Below, one piece after another: positions 14,829 to 22,613 of a stretch of 37,722 bases of DNA. Position numbers and translations under genes: made by a program. The notes beneath the pieces were generated by a model. That model was not told the DNA's origin and made no database searches. It saw only the letters and a program-made list of their open reading frames with translations. The stretch comes from Ga0077536 sp943370145 (GTDB taxonomy: Bacteria > Pseudomonadota > Gammaproteobacteria > Ga0077536). Every line of letters starts with the position of its first letter. Position 1 is the first letter of the stretch. The stretch lies in NCBI GenBank assembly GCA_943370145.1, contig CALRPY020000042.1, forward strand, positions 1-37,722. Direction: 5' to 3'.

Positions 14829-15824
14829 ATGGCTATCCCCGAAATGATGAACGCGATCGAGATCCCCGCCCCTGGCGGCCCGGAAGTGCTGCGGCTCGGC
14901 AAGGTTGCCGTGCCTGCCATCGGCGATGCCGAGGTGCTGGTGAAGGTTGCGGCGGCCGGTGTCAACCGCCCCGATTGCCTGCAGCGGGCGGGGCTGTATC
15001 CGCTGCCGCCCGACGCGAGCCCGCTGCCGGGCCTCGAAATCGCCGGCGAGGTCGTCGCCGTCGGCGCCCAGGCGGGTCGCTGGCGCGTCGGCGACCGTGT
15101 CGTCGCGCTGACCCACGGGGGCGGTTACGCGGAATACTGCCGGGCGCACGGCGAGCACTGCCTGCCGTGGCCCGCGCAGCTTTCGGCCGTGGAAGCGGCC
15201 AGCCTCCCTGAAACCTGTTTCACCGTGCAGTCGAACCTCTTCACGCGCGGGCGGCTCGCCGCCGGCGAGACCCTGCTCGTGCACGGCGGCAGCAGCGGCA
15301 TCGGCGCGACCGCCATCCAGCTTGCCAAGGCCGCCGGTGCGCGCGTGCTGACGACGGTCGGCAACGCGGAGAAACAGCGTTTCTGCACCGGACTCGGCGC
15401 CGATGTCGCCATCGACTACAAGGCCTCCGACTGGCTCGAAGCGGTGCTCGAGGCAACCGGCAAGCGCGGTGTCGACGTCGTGCTCGACATGGTGGCGGGT
15501 CCCTATGTGGAAAAGAATCTCAGGGCGCTCGCCCCCGACGGGCGCTATTCGATGATCGCTTTCCTGCTCGGGGCCAAGGCCGAGGTGAACTTCGGCCACG
15601 TGCTGTCCAAGCGCCTGACCATCACCGGCTCGACCTTGCGCCCGCAGTCGGTCGCGCAGAAGGCCGCCATCGCGCGGGAGGTCGAAACGAAGGTGTGGCC
15701 GCTGGTCACCGCAGGTCGCCTGCGGACGTCGATCTTCCGGACCTTCCCGCTGGCCGAGGCCGCGATGGCCCATCAGCTGATGGAATCCAGCGCGCACATG
15801 GGCAAGATCGTGCTCGAAATCTGA
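14829..15824 (+). CDS. NAD(P)H-quinone oxidoreductase, PIG3/zeta-crystallin type (MDR family)
   Basis: A 331-aa medium-chain dehydrogenase/reductase without the zinc ligands of alcohol dehydrogenases. The GroES-like domain covers about 1-120 (GVNRPDCLQRAGLYP, GLEIAGEVVAVG). The Rossmann domain carries VHGGSSGIGATAIQLAKAAGA around 144-164. The C-terminal AHQLMESSAHMGKIVLEI is typical of the PIG3/QOR2 subgroup, which uses NADPH to reduce quinones. The ATG at 14829 is used, although its GGAGG is about 13 bases away; two ATGs at 14844 and 14847 are alternatives. A possible -10 (TATACT, 14731-14736) lies in the divergent region with trxB. Confidence 0.92.
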   Translation: MAIPEMMNAIEIPAPGGPEVLRLGKVAVPAIGDAEVLVKVAAAGVNRPDCLQRAGLYPLPPDASPLPGLEIAGEVVAVGAQAGRWRVGDRVVALTHGGGYAEYCRAHGEHCLPWPAQLSAVEAASLPETCFTVQSNLFTRGRLAAGETLLVHGGSSGIGATAIQLAKAAGARVLTTVGNAEKQRFCTGLGADVAIDYKASDWLEAVLEATGKRGVDVVLDMVAGPYVEKNLRALAPDGRYSMIAFLLGAKAEVNFGHVLSKRLTITGSTLRPQSVAQKAAIAREVETKVWPLVTAGRLRTSIFRTFPLAEAAMAHQLMESSAHMGKIVLEI

Positions 15825-15923
15825 GCCGCGTCAGGCAATCCACCCACGGCGGGCGCGCCGGCGGGGGAAATCCGGCATAATTGCCGCCGGCCCGGCGCCG
15901 GTGGGGCGCGGCCATCATCCAAT

Positions 15924-15931
15924 GAGGAGGA
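15924..15931 (+). promoter_or_regulatory. Shine-Dalgarno that fixes the metK start
   Basis: GAGGAGGA ends nine bases before GTG 15940. The upstream in-frame ATG at 15922 would place this site inside the coding region and has none of its own, so GTG is the better start. Confidence 0.65.
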
Positions 15932-15939
15932 ATCGCGGC

Positions 15940-17130
15940 GTGCGTTCTGCATATCTGTTCACGAGTGAATCGGTGTCCGAGGGTCATCCGGACAAGGTCT
16001 GTGACCGAATTTCGGACGAGGTGGTCGACTGTTTCTTCCGCGAGGCGGAAGCGGCTGGCCTGGACGCGACACAGGTGCGCGTGGCCTGTGAAACGCTGGC
16101 CACCACCAACCGGGTGGTCATCGCCGGCGAAACCCGCGGCCCGAATACCGTGACCCGCGATCTCGTCGCGCATCTCGCGCGGCTCGCGATCAAGGACATC
16201 GGTTACGAGCAGGACGGCTTCCACTGGGAAAACGCAAAGATCGAGGTCCTGCTGCACGCGCAGTCCGCCGACATCGCGCAGGGCGTGGACGCCGGTGACA
16301 GCAAGGACGAGGGCGCCGGCGACCAGGGCATCATGTTCGGTTACGCCTGCACCGAGACCGCCGACCTGATGCCGGCGCCGTTGTACTACTCCCACCGCAT
16401 CCTCCAGCTGATGGCGCAGGCGCGCAAGAGCGGCAGGGCGCCGATGCTCGGGCCGGACGCGAAGAGCCAGGTCACGGTGCGGTACGAGAACGGCAAGCCG
16501 GTCGAGGCCACCCAGATCGTGGTCTCCACCCAGCACCTGGACGCCGGCCTCAGCTCCGGTGACGTGCGTGCGATCGTCGAACCCTACGTCCGCGAAGCGC
16601 TCCCCGACGGCTGGATCTCCCCGGCCACCGTCTGGCACGTGAATCCGACCGGCGCCTTCGTCATCGGCGGCCCGGACGGCGACTGTGGCCTCACGGGGCG
16701 CAAGATCATCGTCGACACCTACGGCGGCGCGGCGCCGCACGGCGGTGGCGCGTTTTCCGGCAAGGATCCGACCAAGGTCGACCGTTCGGCGGCCTATGCG
16801 GCGCGTTATCTCGCCAAGAACGTGGTGGCCGCCGGCCTGGCCGGGCGCTGCACGATCCAGCTTTCCTACGCGATCGGCGTGGCGCGCCCGCTGTCGCTGT
16901 ACGTCGACCTGCACGGCACGGGCAAGGTCGACGAAGCCCGGCTCGAAAAGGTCCTGGCCGAGGTCATGGATCTCACGCCGCGCGGTATCCGCACGCATCT
17001 CAAGCTGAACCGCGCGATTTACGCGCGGACTTCGGCCTACGGCCACTTCGGGCGCCAGCCCGACGCCGAGGGCGGCTTCTCCTGGGAGCGCACCGATCTG
17101 GCCGACACGCTCAAGCGTGCCGTCGGCTGA
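15940..17130 (+). CDS. metK: S-adenosylmethionine synthase
   Basis: A 396-aa enzyme making S-adenosylmethionine from methionine and ATP. The N-terminal signature FTSESVSEGHPDKVCD begins at residue 7, with catalytic His16. GAGDQGIMFGYA and the phosphate-binding GGGAFSGKDPTKVDRSAAY segments are intact. The length and C-terminus (FSWERTDLADTLKRA) match bacterial MetK. The start is GTG at 15940, preceded by a strong GAGGAGGA. A CATAAT -10-like hexamer is at 15876-15881. ahcY follows after a 70-bp structured spacer, so synthesis of the methyl donor and removal of its inhibitory product are placed side by side. Confidence 0.98.
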   Translation: MRSAYLFTSESVSEGHPDKVCDRISDEVVDCFFREAEAAGLDATQVRVACETLATTNRVVIAGETRGPNTVTRDLVAHLARLAIKDIGYEQDGFHWENAKIEVLLHAQSADIAQGVDAGDSKDEGAGDQGIMFGYACTETADLMPAPLYYSHRILQLMAQARKSGRAPMLGPDAKSQVTVRYENGKPVEATQIVVSTQHLDAGLSSGDVRAIVEPYVREALPDGWISPATVWHVNPTGAFVIGGPDGDCGLTGRKIIVDTYGGAAPHGGGAFSGKDPTKVDRSAAYAARYLAKNVVAAGLAGRCTIQLSYAIGVARPLSLYVDLHGTGKVDEARLEKVLAEVMDLTPRGIRTHLKLNRAIYARTSAYGHFGRQPDAEGGFSWERTDLADTLKRAVG

Positions 17131-17175
17131 CGGATCCGAAGACGGTTGCCCGACGTAAGTTGGGCAGCCAATCCG
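17131..17175 (+). ncRNA. Nested-stem RNA structure in the metK-ahcY spacer
   Basis: An 11-bp hairpin (17144-17154 with 17159-17169, two G-U pairs) is closed by a GUAA loop of the GNRA class. It is enclosed by a 5-bp outer stem, CGGAT (17131-17135) with ATCCG (17171-17175), leaving an 8-nt internal bulge (17136-17143) on one side. It ends 25 nt before the ahcY ATG. It lacks the GAGGAGCG core expected of the known SAH riboswitch, so I call it only a candidate cis-acting structure or attenuator. Confidence 0.4.
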
Positions 17176-17200
17176 AGCATCTATCCAAAAGGCACACTCA

Positions 17201-18673
17201 ATGACCAGAGGCACTCCAGCAAACATCGGTAACGGCCGCGCCGCGCGCGCCGGCAAGCGGGCGGCGACCACCAAGGCGTCGGTCCAGGACTACGTCGTCA
17301 AGGACATCGGCCTCGCCGACTTCGGCCGCACGGAGATCGAACTGGCGGAGCAGGAGATGCCTGGCCTGATGGCCATGCGCGAGGAATACGGCAAGAGCAA
17401 ACCCCTGAAGGGCGCGCGCATCAGCGGCTCGCTGCACATGACCATCCAGACCGCGGTGCTGATCGAGACCCTGCAGGTCCTCGGCGCGAAGGTTCGCTGG
17501 GCGAGCTGCAACATCTTCTCGACGCAGGACCACGCCGCGGCCGCGATTGCCAAGTCCGGCACGCCCGTCTTCGCCTACAAGGGTGAGACGCTCGAAGAGT
17601 ACTGGGATTACACCGACCGCATCCTCGACTGGGGTGACGGCCTCGGCCCGAACATGATCCTCGATGACGGCGGCGACGCCACGCTGTTCGTGCACCTCGG
17701 CTATCTGGCCGAGCAGGGCAAGCCGGTCATCAAGGCCGGCAACAACCCCGAGGAAGTCGCGCTCTACAACCAGCTCCGCAAGTCGCTGAAGCGCGACCCG
17801 GATCGCTTCCGCCGCATCGCCCCGGGCATCCGCGGCGTCACGGAAGAGACCACCACCGGCGTGCATCGCCTCTACCAGATGCACGAGCGCGGCGAGTTGC
17901 TGTTCCCGGCGATGAACGTCAACGACTCGGTCACGAAGTCGAAGTTCGACAACCTCTACGGCTGCCGCCATTCGCTGGTCGACGCGATCAACCGCGCGAC
18001 CGATGTCATGCTGTCCGGCAAGGTCGCTGTCGTCGCCGGCTATGGCGACGTCGGCAAGGGTTCCTGCCAGTCGCTGCGCGGCCAGGGTGCCCGCGTGATC
18101 GTGACCGAAATCGATCCGATCTGCGCGCTGCAGGCCGCGATGGAAGGCTACCAGGTCATGAAGATGGATGACGCCTGCAAGATCGGCGACATCTTCGTCA
18201 CGACCACCGGTTGCTGCGACGTCATCACCGAGCGCCACATGCGGCAGATGAAGGACCTCGCCATCGTCTGCAACATCGGCCACTTCGACAGCGAAATCCA
18301 GGTCGAGAAGCTGCGCAGGTACAAGTGGCACGAAGTGAAGCCGCAGGTGCATCGCGTCGAGTTCCCGGGCAAGAAGAGCATCATCCTGCTGGCTGAAGGC
18401 CGCCTCGTGAACCTCGGCTGCGCGACCGGCCACCCGAGCTTCGTGATGTCGAATTCCTTCACCAACCAGGTGCTGGCGCAGATCGAGTTCTTCATGAAGG
18501 CAGACCAGTACCGCGTCGGCGTCTACACGCTGCCGAAGACCCTCGACGAGATGGTAGCCCGCCTGCACCTGAAGAAGATTGGCGTCGAACTCGATGCGCT
18601 GACGAAGGATCAGGCGAAGTATCTCGGTATTCCGGCCGCCGGCCCGTACAAGCCGGCGCACTACCGCTACTGA
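17201..18673 (+). CDS. ahcY: Adenosylhomocysteinase
   Basis: A 490-aa NAD-dependent enzyme that splits S-adenosylhomocysteine into adenosine and homocysteine, relieving product inhibition of methyltransferases. Visible family features are SLHMTIQTAVLIETL near 77-91, the catalytic GVTEETTTGVHRLY, NDSVTKSKFDNLYGCR, the NAD motif GYGDVGKG and the C-terminal KPAHYRY. Compared with usual bacterial proteins, the first 25 or so residues (to about KRAATTKAS) form an extra basic, Ala/Gly-rich extension. The start is ATG 17201, with AAAGG at 17188-17192. A hairpin terminator follows. Confidence 0.98.
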   Translation: MTRGTPANIGNGRAARAGKRAATTKASVQDYVVKDIGLADFGRTEIELAEQEMPGLMAMREEYGKSKPLKGARISGSLHMTIQTAVLIETLQVLGAKVRWASCNIFSTQDHAAAAIAKSGTPVFAYKGETLEEYWDYTDRILDWGDGLGPNMILDDGGDATLFVHLGYLAEQGKPVIKAGNNPEEVALYNQLRKSLKRDPDRFRRIAPGIRGVTEETTTGVHRLYQMHERGELLFPAMNVNDSVTKSKFDNLYGCRHSLVDAINRATDVMLSGKVAVVAGYGDVGKGSCQSLRGQGARVIVTEIDPICALQAAMEGYQVMKMDDACKIGDIFVTTTGCCDVITERHMRQMKDLAIVCNIGHFDSEIQVEKLRRYKWHEVKPQVHRVEFPGKKSIILLAEGRLVNLGCATGHPSFVMSNSFTNQVLAQIEFFMKADQYRVGVYTLPKTLDEMVARLHLKKIGVELDALTKDQAKYLGIPAAGPYKPAHYRY

Positions 18674-18678
18674 GAAAG

Positions 18679-18709
18679 GACCGGGGGACCTGTCGCGGGT
18701 CCCCCGGTC
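18679..18709 (+). terminator. Hairpin after ahcY
   Basis: A 12-bp perfect stem (GACCGGGGGACC at 18679-18690 with its complement at 18698-18709) and 7-nt loop starts six bases after the stop codon. No T-run follows. Confidence 0.6.
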
Positions 18710-18747
18710 GTCCGTCGTGCGGGAAACCAGACCAGCGAGCGTTCGTC

Positions 18748-19293
18748 ATGCGGTTGCGGAACTCTTCGACACGTTACGGACTCGTCACCAAGCTGCTCCA
18801 CTGGTCCATCGCGCTCAGCATCCTCGGCCTCATCGGCCTCGGCTGGTACATGGTCGACCTCACCTATTACGACCCCTGGTATCACCGGACGCTTGAACTG
18901 CATCGGGTGCTCGGGCTCGCGGTGCTCGGCGCTGCGGCGCTGTACCTCGTCTGGAAACGCATCTCGCCGTCGCCTGCCTTGCCGCTCACCGTGCCCCGCG
19001 GCCAGCAGGTGGCTGCCGCACTGGTGCATCTCCTGCTCATCCTGATGATGCTGCTGCTGCCCGTGACTGGCTACCTGATTTCGACCTCGGCCGGGCAGGG
19101 CGTCCCGGTCTACGGCTGGTTCGAAATCCCCGCGATGTGGCAGGTCGACGAGACGACGAGGGATCTCGTCATCGCTATCCATTACTATTGCGCCTACGGA
19201 ACCGGCTTGCTGGCCGCGGCCCACGCCGCTGCCGCGATCAAGCATCAATTCATCGACCGCGACGGCATCCTCGCCCGCATGCTCTGGCGCTGA
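18748..19293 (+). CDS. Cytochrome b561, bacterial CybB type
   Basis: A 181-aa inner-membrane diheme protein with four predicted membrane helices (about 15-36, 51-69, 90-112, 140-164). The likely heme histidines are His18 (LLHW), His52 (ELHR), His145 (AIHYY) and His159 (AAAHA), one per helix as in CybB/YodB. These proteins pass electrons from quinol and can act as superoxide:quinone oxidoreductases. The start is ATG 18748. The gene stands between the ahcY terminator and cysS, 61 bp upstream of cysS, without a functional link. Confidence 0.92.
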   Translation: MRLRNSSTRYGLVTKLLHWSIALSILGLIGLGWYMVDLTYYDPWYHRTLELHRVLGLAVLGAAALYLVWKRISPSPALPLTVPRGQQVAAALVHLLLILMMLLLPVTGYLISTSAGQGVPVYGWFEIPAMWQVDETTRDLVIAIHYYCAYGTGLLAAAHAAAAIKHQFIDRDGILARMLWR

Positions 19294-19354
19294 GACCCGC
19301 GCGACCCCAACCCGCCGGAGCGGGCCGACCGGCGCGCTGCCTGGACCACTGAAC

Positions 19355-20731
19355 ATGGCGCTGCATCTCTACAATTCATTGACCCGCCGCAAGGAAGCGT
19401 TCATTCCCGGCGACCCGGCCCGCGTGACGATGTATGCCTGCGGCCCGACCGTCTACAACCCGCCGCACATCGGCAATGCGCGCGCCGCCGTCGTCTACGA
19501 CATGCTCTATCGCGTGCTGTGTCGCCATTACCCCAACGTGGTCTATGCGCGGAACATCACGGATGTCGATGACAAGATCAACCAGGCGGCCCGGGAGGAG
19601 GGCGTGCCAATCAACGTTATCGCGGAACGCTTTGCCGACGTCTACCACCGCGACATGGCGGCGCTGGGCGTGCTGGACCCGGTGATCGAGCCGAAGGCCA
19701 CCGAGCACATCCCGCGCATGATCGCGATGATGGAAAAGCTGATCGCGGGCGGCCACGCCTACGTCGCGGAGGGCCACGTGCTGTTCAGCGTGACCTCCTT
19801 CGAGGCCTACGGCCGCCTCGCCGGACGCTCGCGCGACGAGATGATCGCCGGGGCGCGCGTCGACGTGGCGCCGTTCAAGCGTGACCCCGCGGATTTCGTC
19901 ATGTGGAAGCCGTCACCGGGCGATCTGCCTGGATGGGACAGCCCATGGGGCAGGGGACGTCCCGGCTGGCACATCGAATGCTCCGCGATGATCGAACAGC
20001 ATCTCGGCACGACGATCGACATCCATGGCGGCGGCAACGATCTCAAGTTCCCGCACCACGAGAACGAGATCGCGCAGGGCACCTGCGCCCACGACGGCGC
20101 GCTGTACTGCCGCTACTGGGTCCACAACGGCTTCGTCGAGATCGAGAACGAGAAGATGTCGAAGTCGCTCGGCAACGTGCTGCTGGTGCAGAACCTGCTG
20201 CAGCGCTTTCCCGGCGAAGCGATTCGCCTGGTGCTGCTGAAGGGCCGCTATCGCGAGCCGATCAGCTGGAGCGAAGGACTGATCGGCGAGGCGAAGTCGC
20301 AGCTCGACAGGCTCTACGGCACCCTGCGCCGCATGCGTGACATCGAGCCCGTCGGCCCCTGCGTCCCGAATGCGGAGTTCGCCGCCGCGATGGACGACGA
20401 TCTGAACAGCCCGCAGGCCCTCGCGGTGCTGATGGAGCTCGTCACGCGTGCCAACGTCGCCACCGATCCGGCCGAGCTCGGCGCGCTGAAAGCGGCCCTG
20501 CTTGGCGGAGGGCGTGAGCTGGGGATCCTGCAGCAGGATCCCGAACAGTGGTTCTCGTATGCGTCGGCGGGCGCCATCGATGTCGCCAGGGTGGAAGCCC
20601 TGATTGCGGCGCGCACGGCGGCCCGCACCGCCCGCGACTGGGCCGCGGCCGACCGCATTCGCGGCGAGCTCGCGGACCTGGGGGTGCGCATCGAGGACGG
20701 CGCCCAGGGCACGACGTGGCGTACCGATTGA
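19355..20731 (+). CDS. cysS: Cysteinyl-tRNA synthetase
   Basis: A 458-aa class Ia synthetase. The HIGH motif is HIGN at 38-41 and the KMSKS loop is at 267-271. The zinc ligands that select cysteine are all present: Cys29, Cys209, His234 and Glu238. The DALR-type helical domain follows (about 310-430). The length is as expected for the bacterial enzyme. It starts at ATG 19355 (MALHLYNSLT). sufE follows after 19 bp and is likely in the same transcript. Confidence 0.98.
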   Translation: MALHLYNSLTRRKEAFIPGDPARVTMYACGPTVYNPPHIGNARAAVVYDMLYRVLCRHYPNVVYARNITDVDDKINQAAREEGVPINVIAERFADVYHRDMAALGVLDPVIEPKATEHIPRMIAMMEKLIAGGHAYVAEGHVLFSVTSFEAYGRLAGRSRDEMIAGARVDVAPFKRDPADFVMWKPSPGDLPGWDSPWGRGRPGWHIECSAMIEQHLGTTIDIHGGGNDLKFPHHENEIAQGTCAHDGALYCRYWVHNGFVEIENEKMSKSLGNVLLVQNLLQRFPGEAIRLVLLKGRYREPISWSEGLIGEAKSQLDRLYGTLRRMRDIEPVGPCVPNAEFAAAMDDDLNSPQALAVLMELVTRANVATDPAELGALKAALLGGGRELGILQQDPEQWFSYASAGAIDVARVEALIAARTAARTARDWAAADRIRGELADLGVRIEDGAQGTTWRTD

Positions 20732-20750
20732 CGCTTCAGGAAGCACAGCA

Positions 20751-21215
20751 ATGAGTTCATCAACGGAGCGGCTCACCGCCGCAGCGGACCTGGTGGCCGC
20801 GCAGGAAGAAATCGTCGACACCTTTTCGTTGCTCGACGACTGGACCGATCGTTACCAGTACATCATCGATCTGGGCAAGCAGCTGCCGCCGTTTCCCGAC
20901 GAGTACAAGACCGAGGAATACCGGCTGAAAGGCTGCCAGTCGCAGGTGTGGATCCGCACCGACCTCGTCGATGGCGCGCTGCGGATCCGGGCGACCAGCG
21001 ACTCCGCGATCGTCGCCGGCCTCATCGCCCTGCTGTTGCGCGTCTACAGCGGTCGCCGGCCGGCCGACATCATCGCCACGCCGCCGGATTTCATCCGCCG
21101 CATCGACCTCGAAGCCCACCTGTCGCCGACCCGCAGCAATGGCCTGTCCGCGATGGTGCAACAGATCCGCCAGATGGCTGTCGAGGCCCTCTCGCGCGCG
21201 CACCGCGGCGCGTGA
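20751..21215 (+). CDS. sufE: Cysteine desulfuration protein SufE
   Basis: A 154-aa sulfur-acceptor protein. Its active cysteine is Cys62, in the LKGCQSQVWI motif, which takes persulfide from the cysteine desulfurase SufS and activates it for iron-sulfur cluster assembly. The rest (YIIDLGKQLPPFP, SGRRPADI, LSPTRSNGL) matches SufE. The start is ATG 20751, preceded by AGGAAG. It is separated from its usual partner sufS and instead follows cysS. It is convergent with the HD-GYP gene, 24 bp away. Confidence 0.95.
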   Translation: MSSSTERLTAAADLVAAQEEIVDTFSLLDDWTDRYQYIIDLGKQLPPFPDEYKTEEYRLKGCQSQVWIRTDLVDGALRIRATSDSAIVAGLIALLLRVYSGRRPADIIATPPDFIRRIDLEAHLSPTRSNGLSAMVQQIRQMAVEALSRAHRGA

Positions 21216-21239
21216 ACCCGCGCCAGCGGCGGGCCCCCG

Positions 21240-22472
21240 TCAGTCCTGCAGTGCGTCCCAGATTTCGGCCATCGCCGCGTGCTTGCGGGCGAACAGCTCG
21301 ACCAGCTTCGGATCGAAGTGCGCCCGCGGATCGATGCGTTCGTCGCCTTGCGTCATGATGGCAAGCGTCTTCTCATGGGAGAAGGCCGGTTTGTACGGAC
21401 GCGCGGAGCGCAGGGCATCGTAGACGTCCGCCACCTGCACGATGCGCGCGGACAGGGGAATCGCCTCGCCCGCCACGCGGTTCGGATAGCCGGTGCCGTC
21501 CCATTTCTCGTGATGGAAGAGCGCGATTTCGGCACCCATCTGCAGTCGCGGTGACTCGGCGAGAATGCGGTAGCCGTAGACGGTGTGCCGGTCCATTTCC
21601 TCGCGCTCGGCCGCATCGAGTGCGCCGCGCTTCTTCAATACCGCTGAATCCACGCTCATCTTGCCGACGTCGTGGAGCTGCGCGCTGTAGCGCAGCTCGT
21701 CGCACCAGGCCTGCGGCATCGCCAGCTCCTTCGCCAGGAAGTAGCTGTATTCGTTGACCCGCACGATGTGGTTGCCGGTCTCCTCGTCGTGGATCTCGGC
21801 GGCGCGGGCGAGCAGCCTTATCGACAGCTGGAAGGCTTCCTCCGTTTCCGTCTGCAGCCCGGCAATCTGCGTGCGCTGGTGGTCCAGCTCGCGGTTGCGG
21901 TCCCGCAGCTTCGCGTTCTTCGCCCGGATCTCGTCGATCATCATGGCGCGCTCGATCGACGTCCCGACGACCCGCGCAATCGGCGAGATCAGCCCCTCGA
22001 CGGACCTGTCGAAGGGCACCGGCTGCTTGCGATTGCCGGCGCGGCAGTTGATGAGCTGCACCACCCCGATGACCTGGTCATCGCGGTTCTTCAGCGGGAA
22101 ACAGAGCATCGAGCGGGTCTTGTAGGCGTGATGCTCGCGACTCGGGTCGAAGCGGTAGGGCTGGCGCGCGGGGATCGCGTAGGCGTCGTCGATGCGCAGC
22201 ACGCGGCCGGTATGGGCGACATAACCCGCGATGGTGCCCGTGTCGATCGGGACCACGAAGTCCCGGCGCGTGACCTTGATTGCGTCGTTCTGGACTTCCG
22301 ACGGCTCCAGCCAGCGATCCCGTCCGCGCTTGCGCACGATGAAGATGGTGCCGGCCTCGGCCCGGGTGAGCAGCCGCGACTTCATGAGTATCCGGCCGAG
22401 CAGCTCGCGCAGGGACTGCCGGGGCTGTCCCTCGACGAAGGCCAGGAACTCGATGACCAGTTTCGCACTCAC
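21240..22472 (-). CDS. GAF and HD-GYP domain protein, probable cyclic-di-GMP phosphodiesterase
   Basis: A 410-aa cytoplasmic protein. A GAF sensor domain covers about 18-175, a coiled coil about 181-215, and an HD-GYP domain about 217-405. The HD pair is His267-Asp268 (QLHDVGK), followed by HHEKWDGTGYP at 320-330 with an intact GYP, and ADVYDAL near 348-354. HD-GYP enzymes hydrolyse cyclic-di-GMP; the GAF ligand is unknown. The start is GTG 22472, with GGAGG eight bases before it. It is divergent from ileS. No TM segment or receiver domain is present, so the GAF domain is the likely input. Confidence 0.94.
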   Translation of the reverse strand: MSAKLVIEFLAFVEGQPRQSLRELLGRILMKSRLLTRAEAGTIFIVRKRGRDRWLEPSEVQNDAIKVTRRDFVVPIDTGTIAGYVAHTGRVLRIDDAYAIPARQPYRFDPSREHHAYKTRSMLCFPLKNRDDQVIGVVQLINCRAGNRKQPVPFDRSVEGLISPIARVVGTSIERAMMIDEIRAKNAKLRDRNRELDHQRTQIAGLQTETEEAFQLSIRLLARAAEIHDEETGNHIVRVNEYSYFLAKELAMPQAWCDELRYSAQLHDVGKMSVDSAVLKKRGALDAAEREEMDRHTVYGYRILAESPRLQMGAEIALFHHEKWDGTGYPNRVAGEAIPLSARIVQVADVYDALRSARPYKPAFSHEKTLAIMTQGDERIDPRAHFDPKLVELFARKHAAMAEIWDALQD

Positions 22473-22575
22473 GCAGGGCCCCTCCGCACCAGGCCGATTG
22501 AGCCGCTATCATACCCAGCGGGCGACACGATACCCACCGAGTGTCCGGGGCGACCGGGCGGCTTGGCGCATGCGT

Positions 22576-22581
22576 TATAAT
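22576..22581 (+). promoter_or_regulatory. -10 element TATAAT upstream of ileS
   Basis: A perfect TATAAT, without a good -35, lies in the divergent region between the HD-GYP gene and ileS. It predicts a start near 22588, 26 nt before the ATG at 22614. Confidence 0.5.
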
Positions 22582-22613
22582 CGCGCCCTGATTCACCCTT
22601 AATCCAGCGTTCC

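Noticed and set aside
17131..17200. SAH riboswitch ahead of ahcY
   Set aside because: The gene context is right, but the GAGGAGCG core and the matching downstream pairing are missing.
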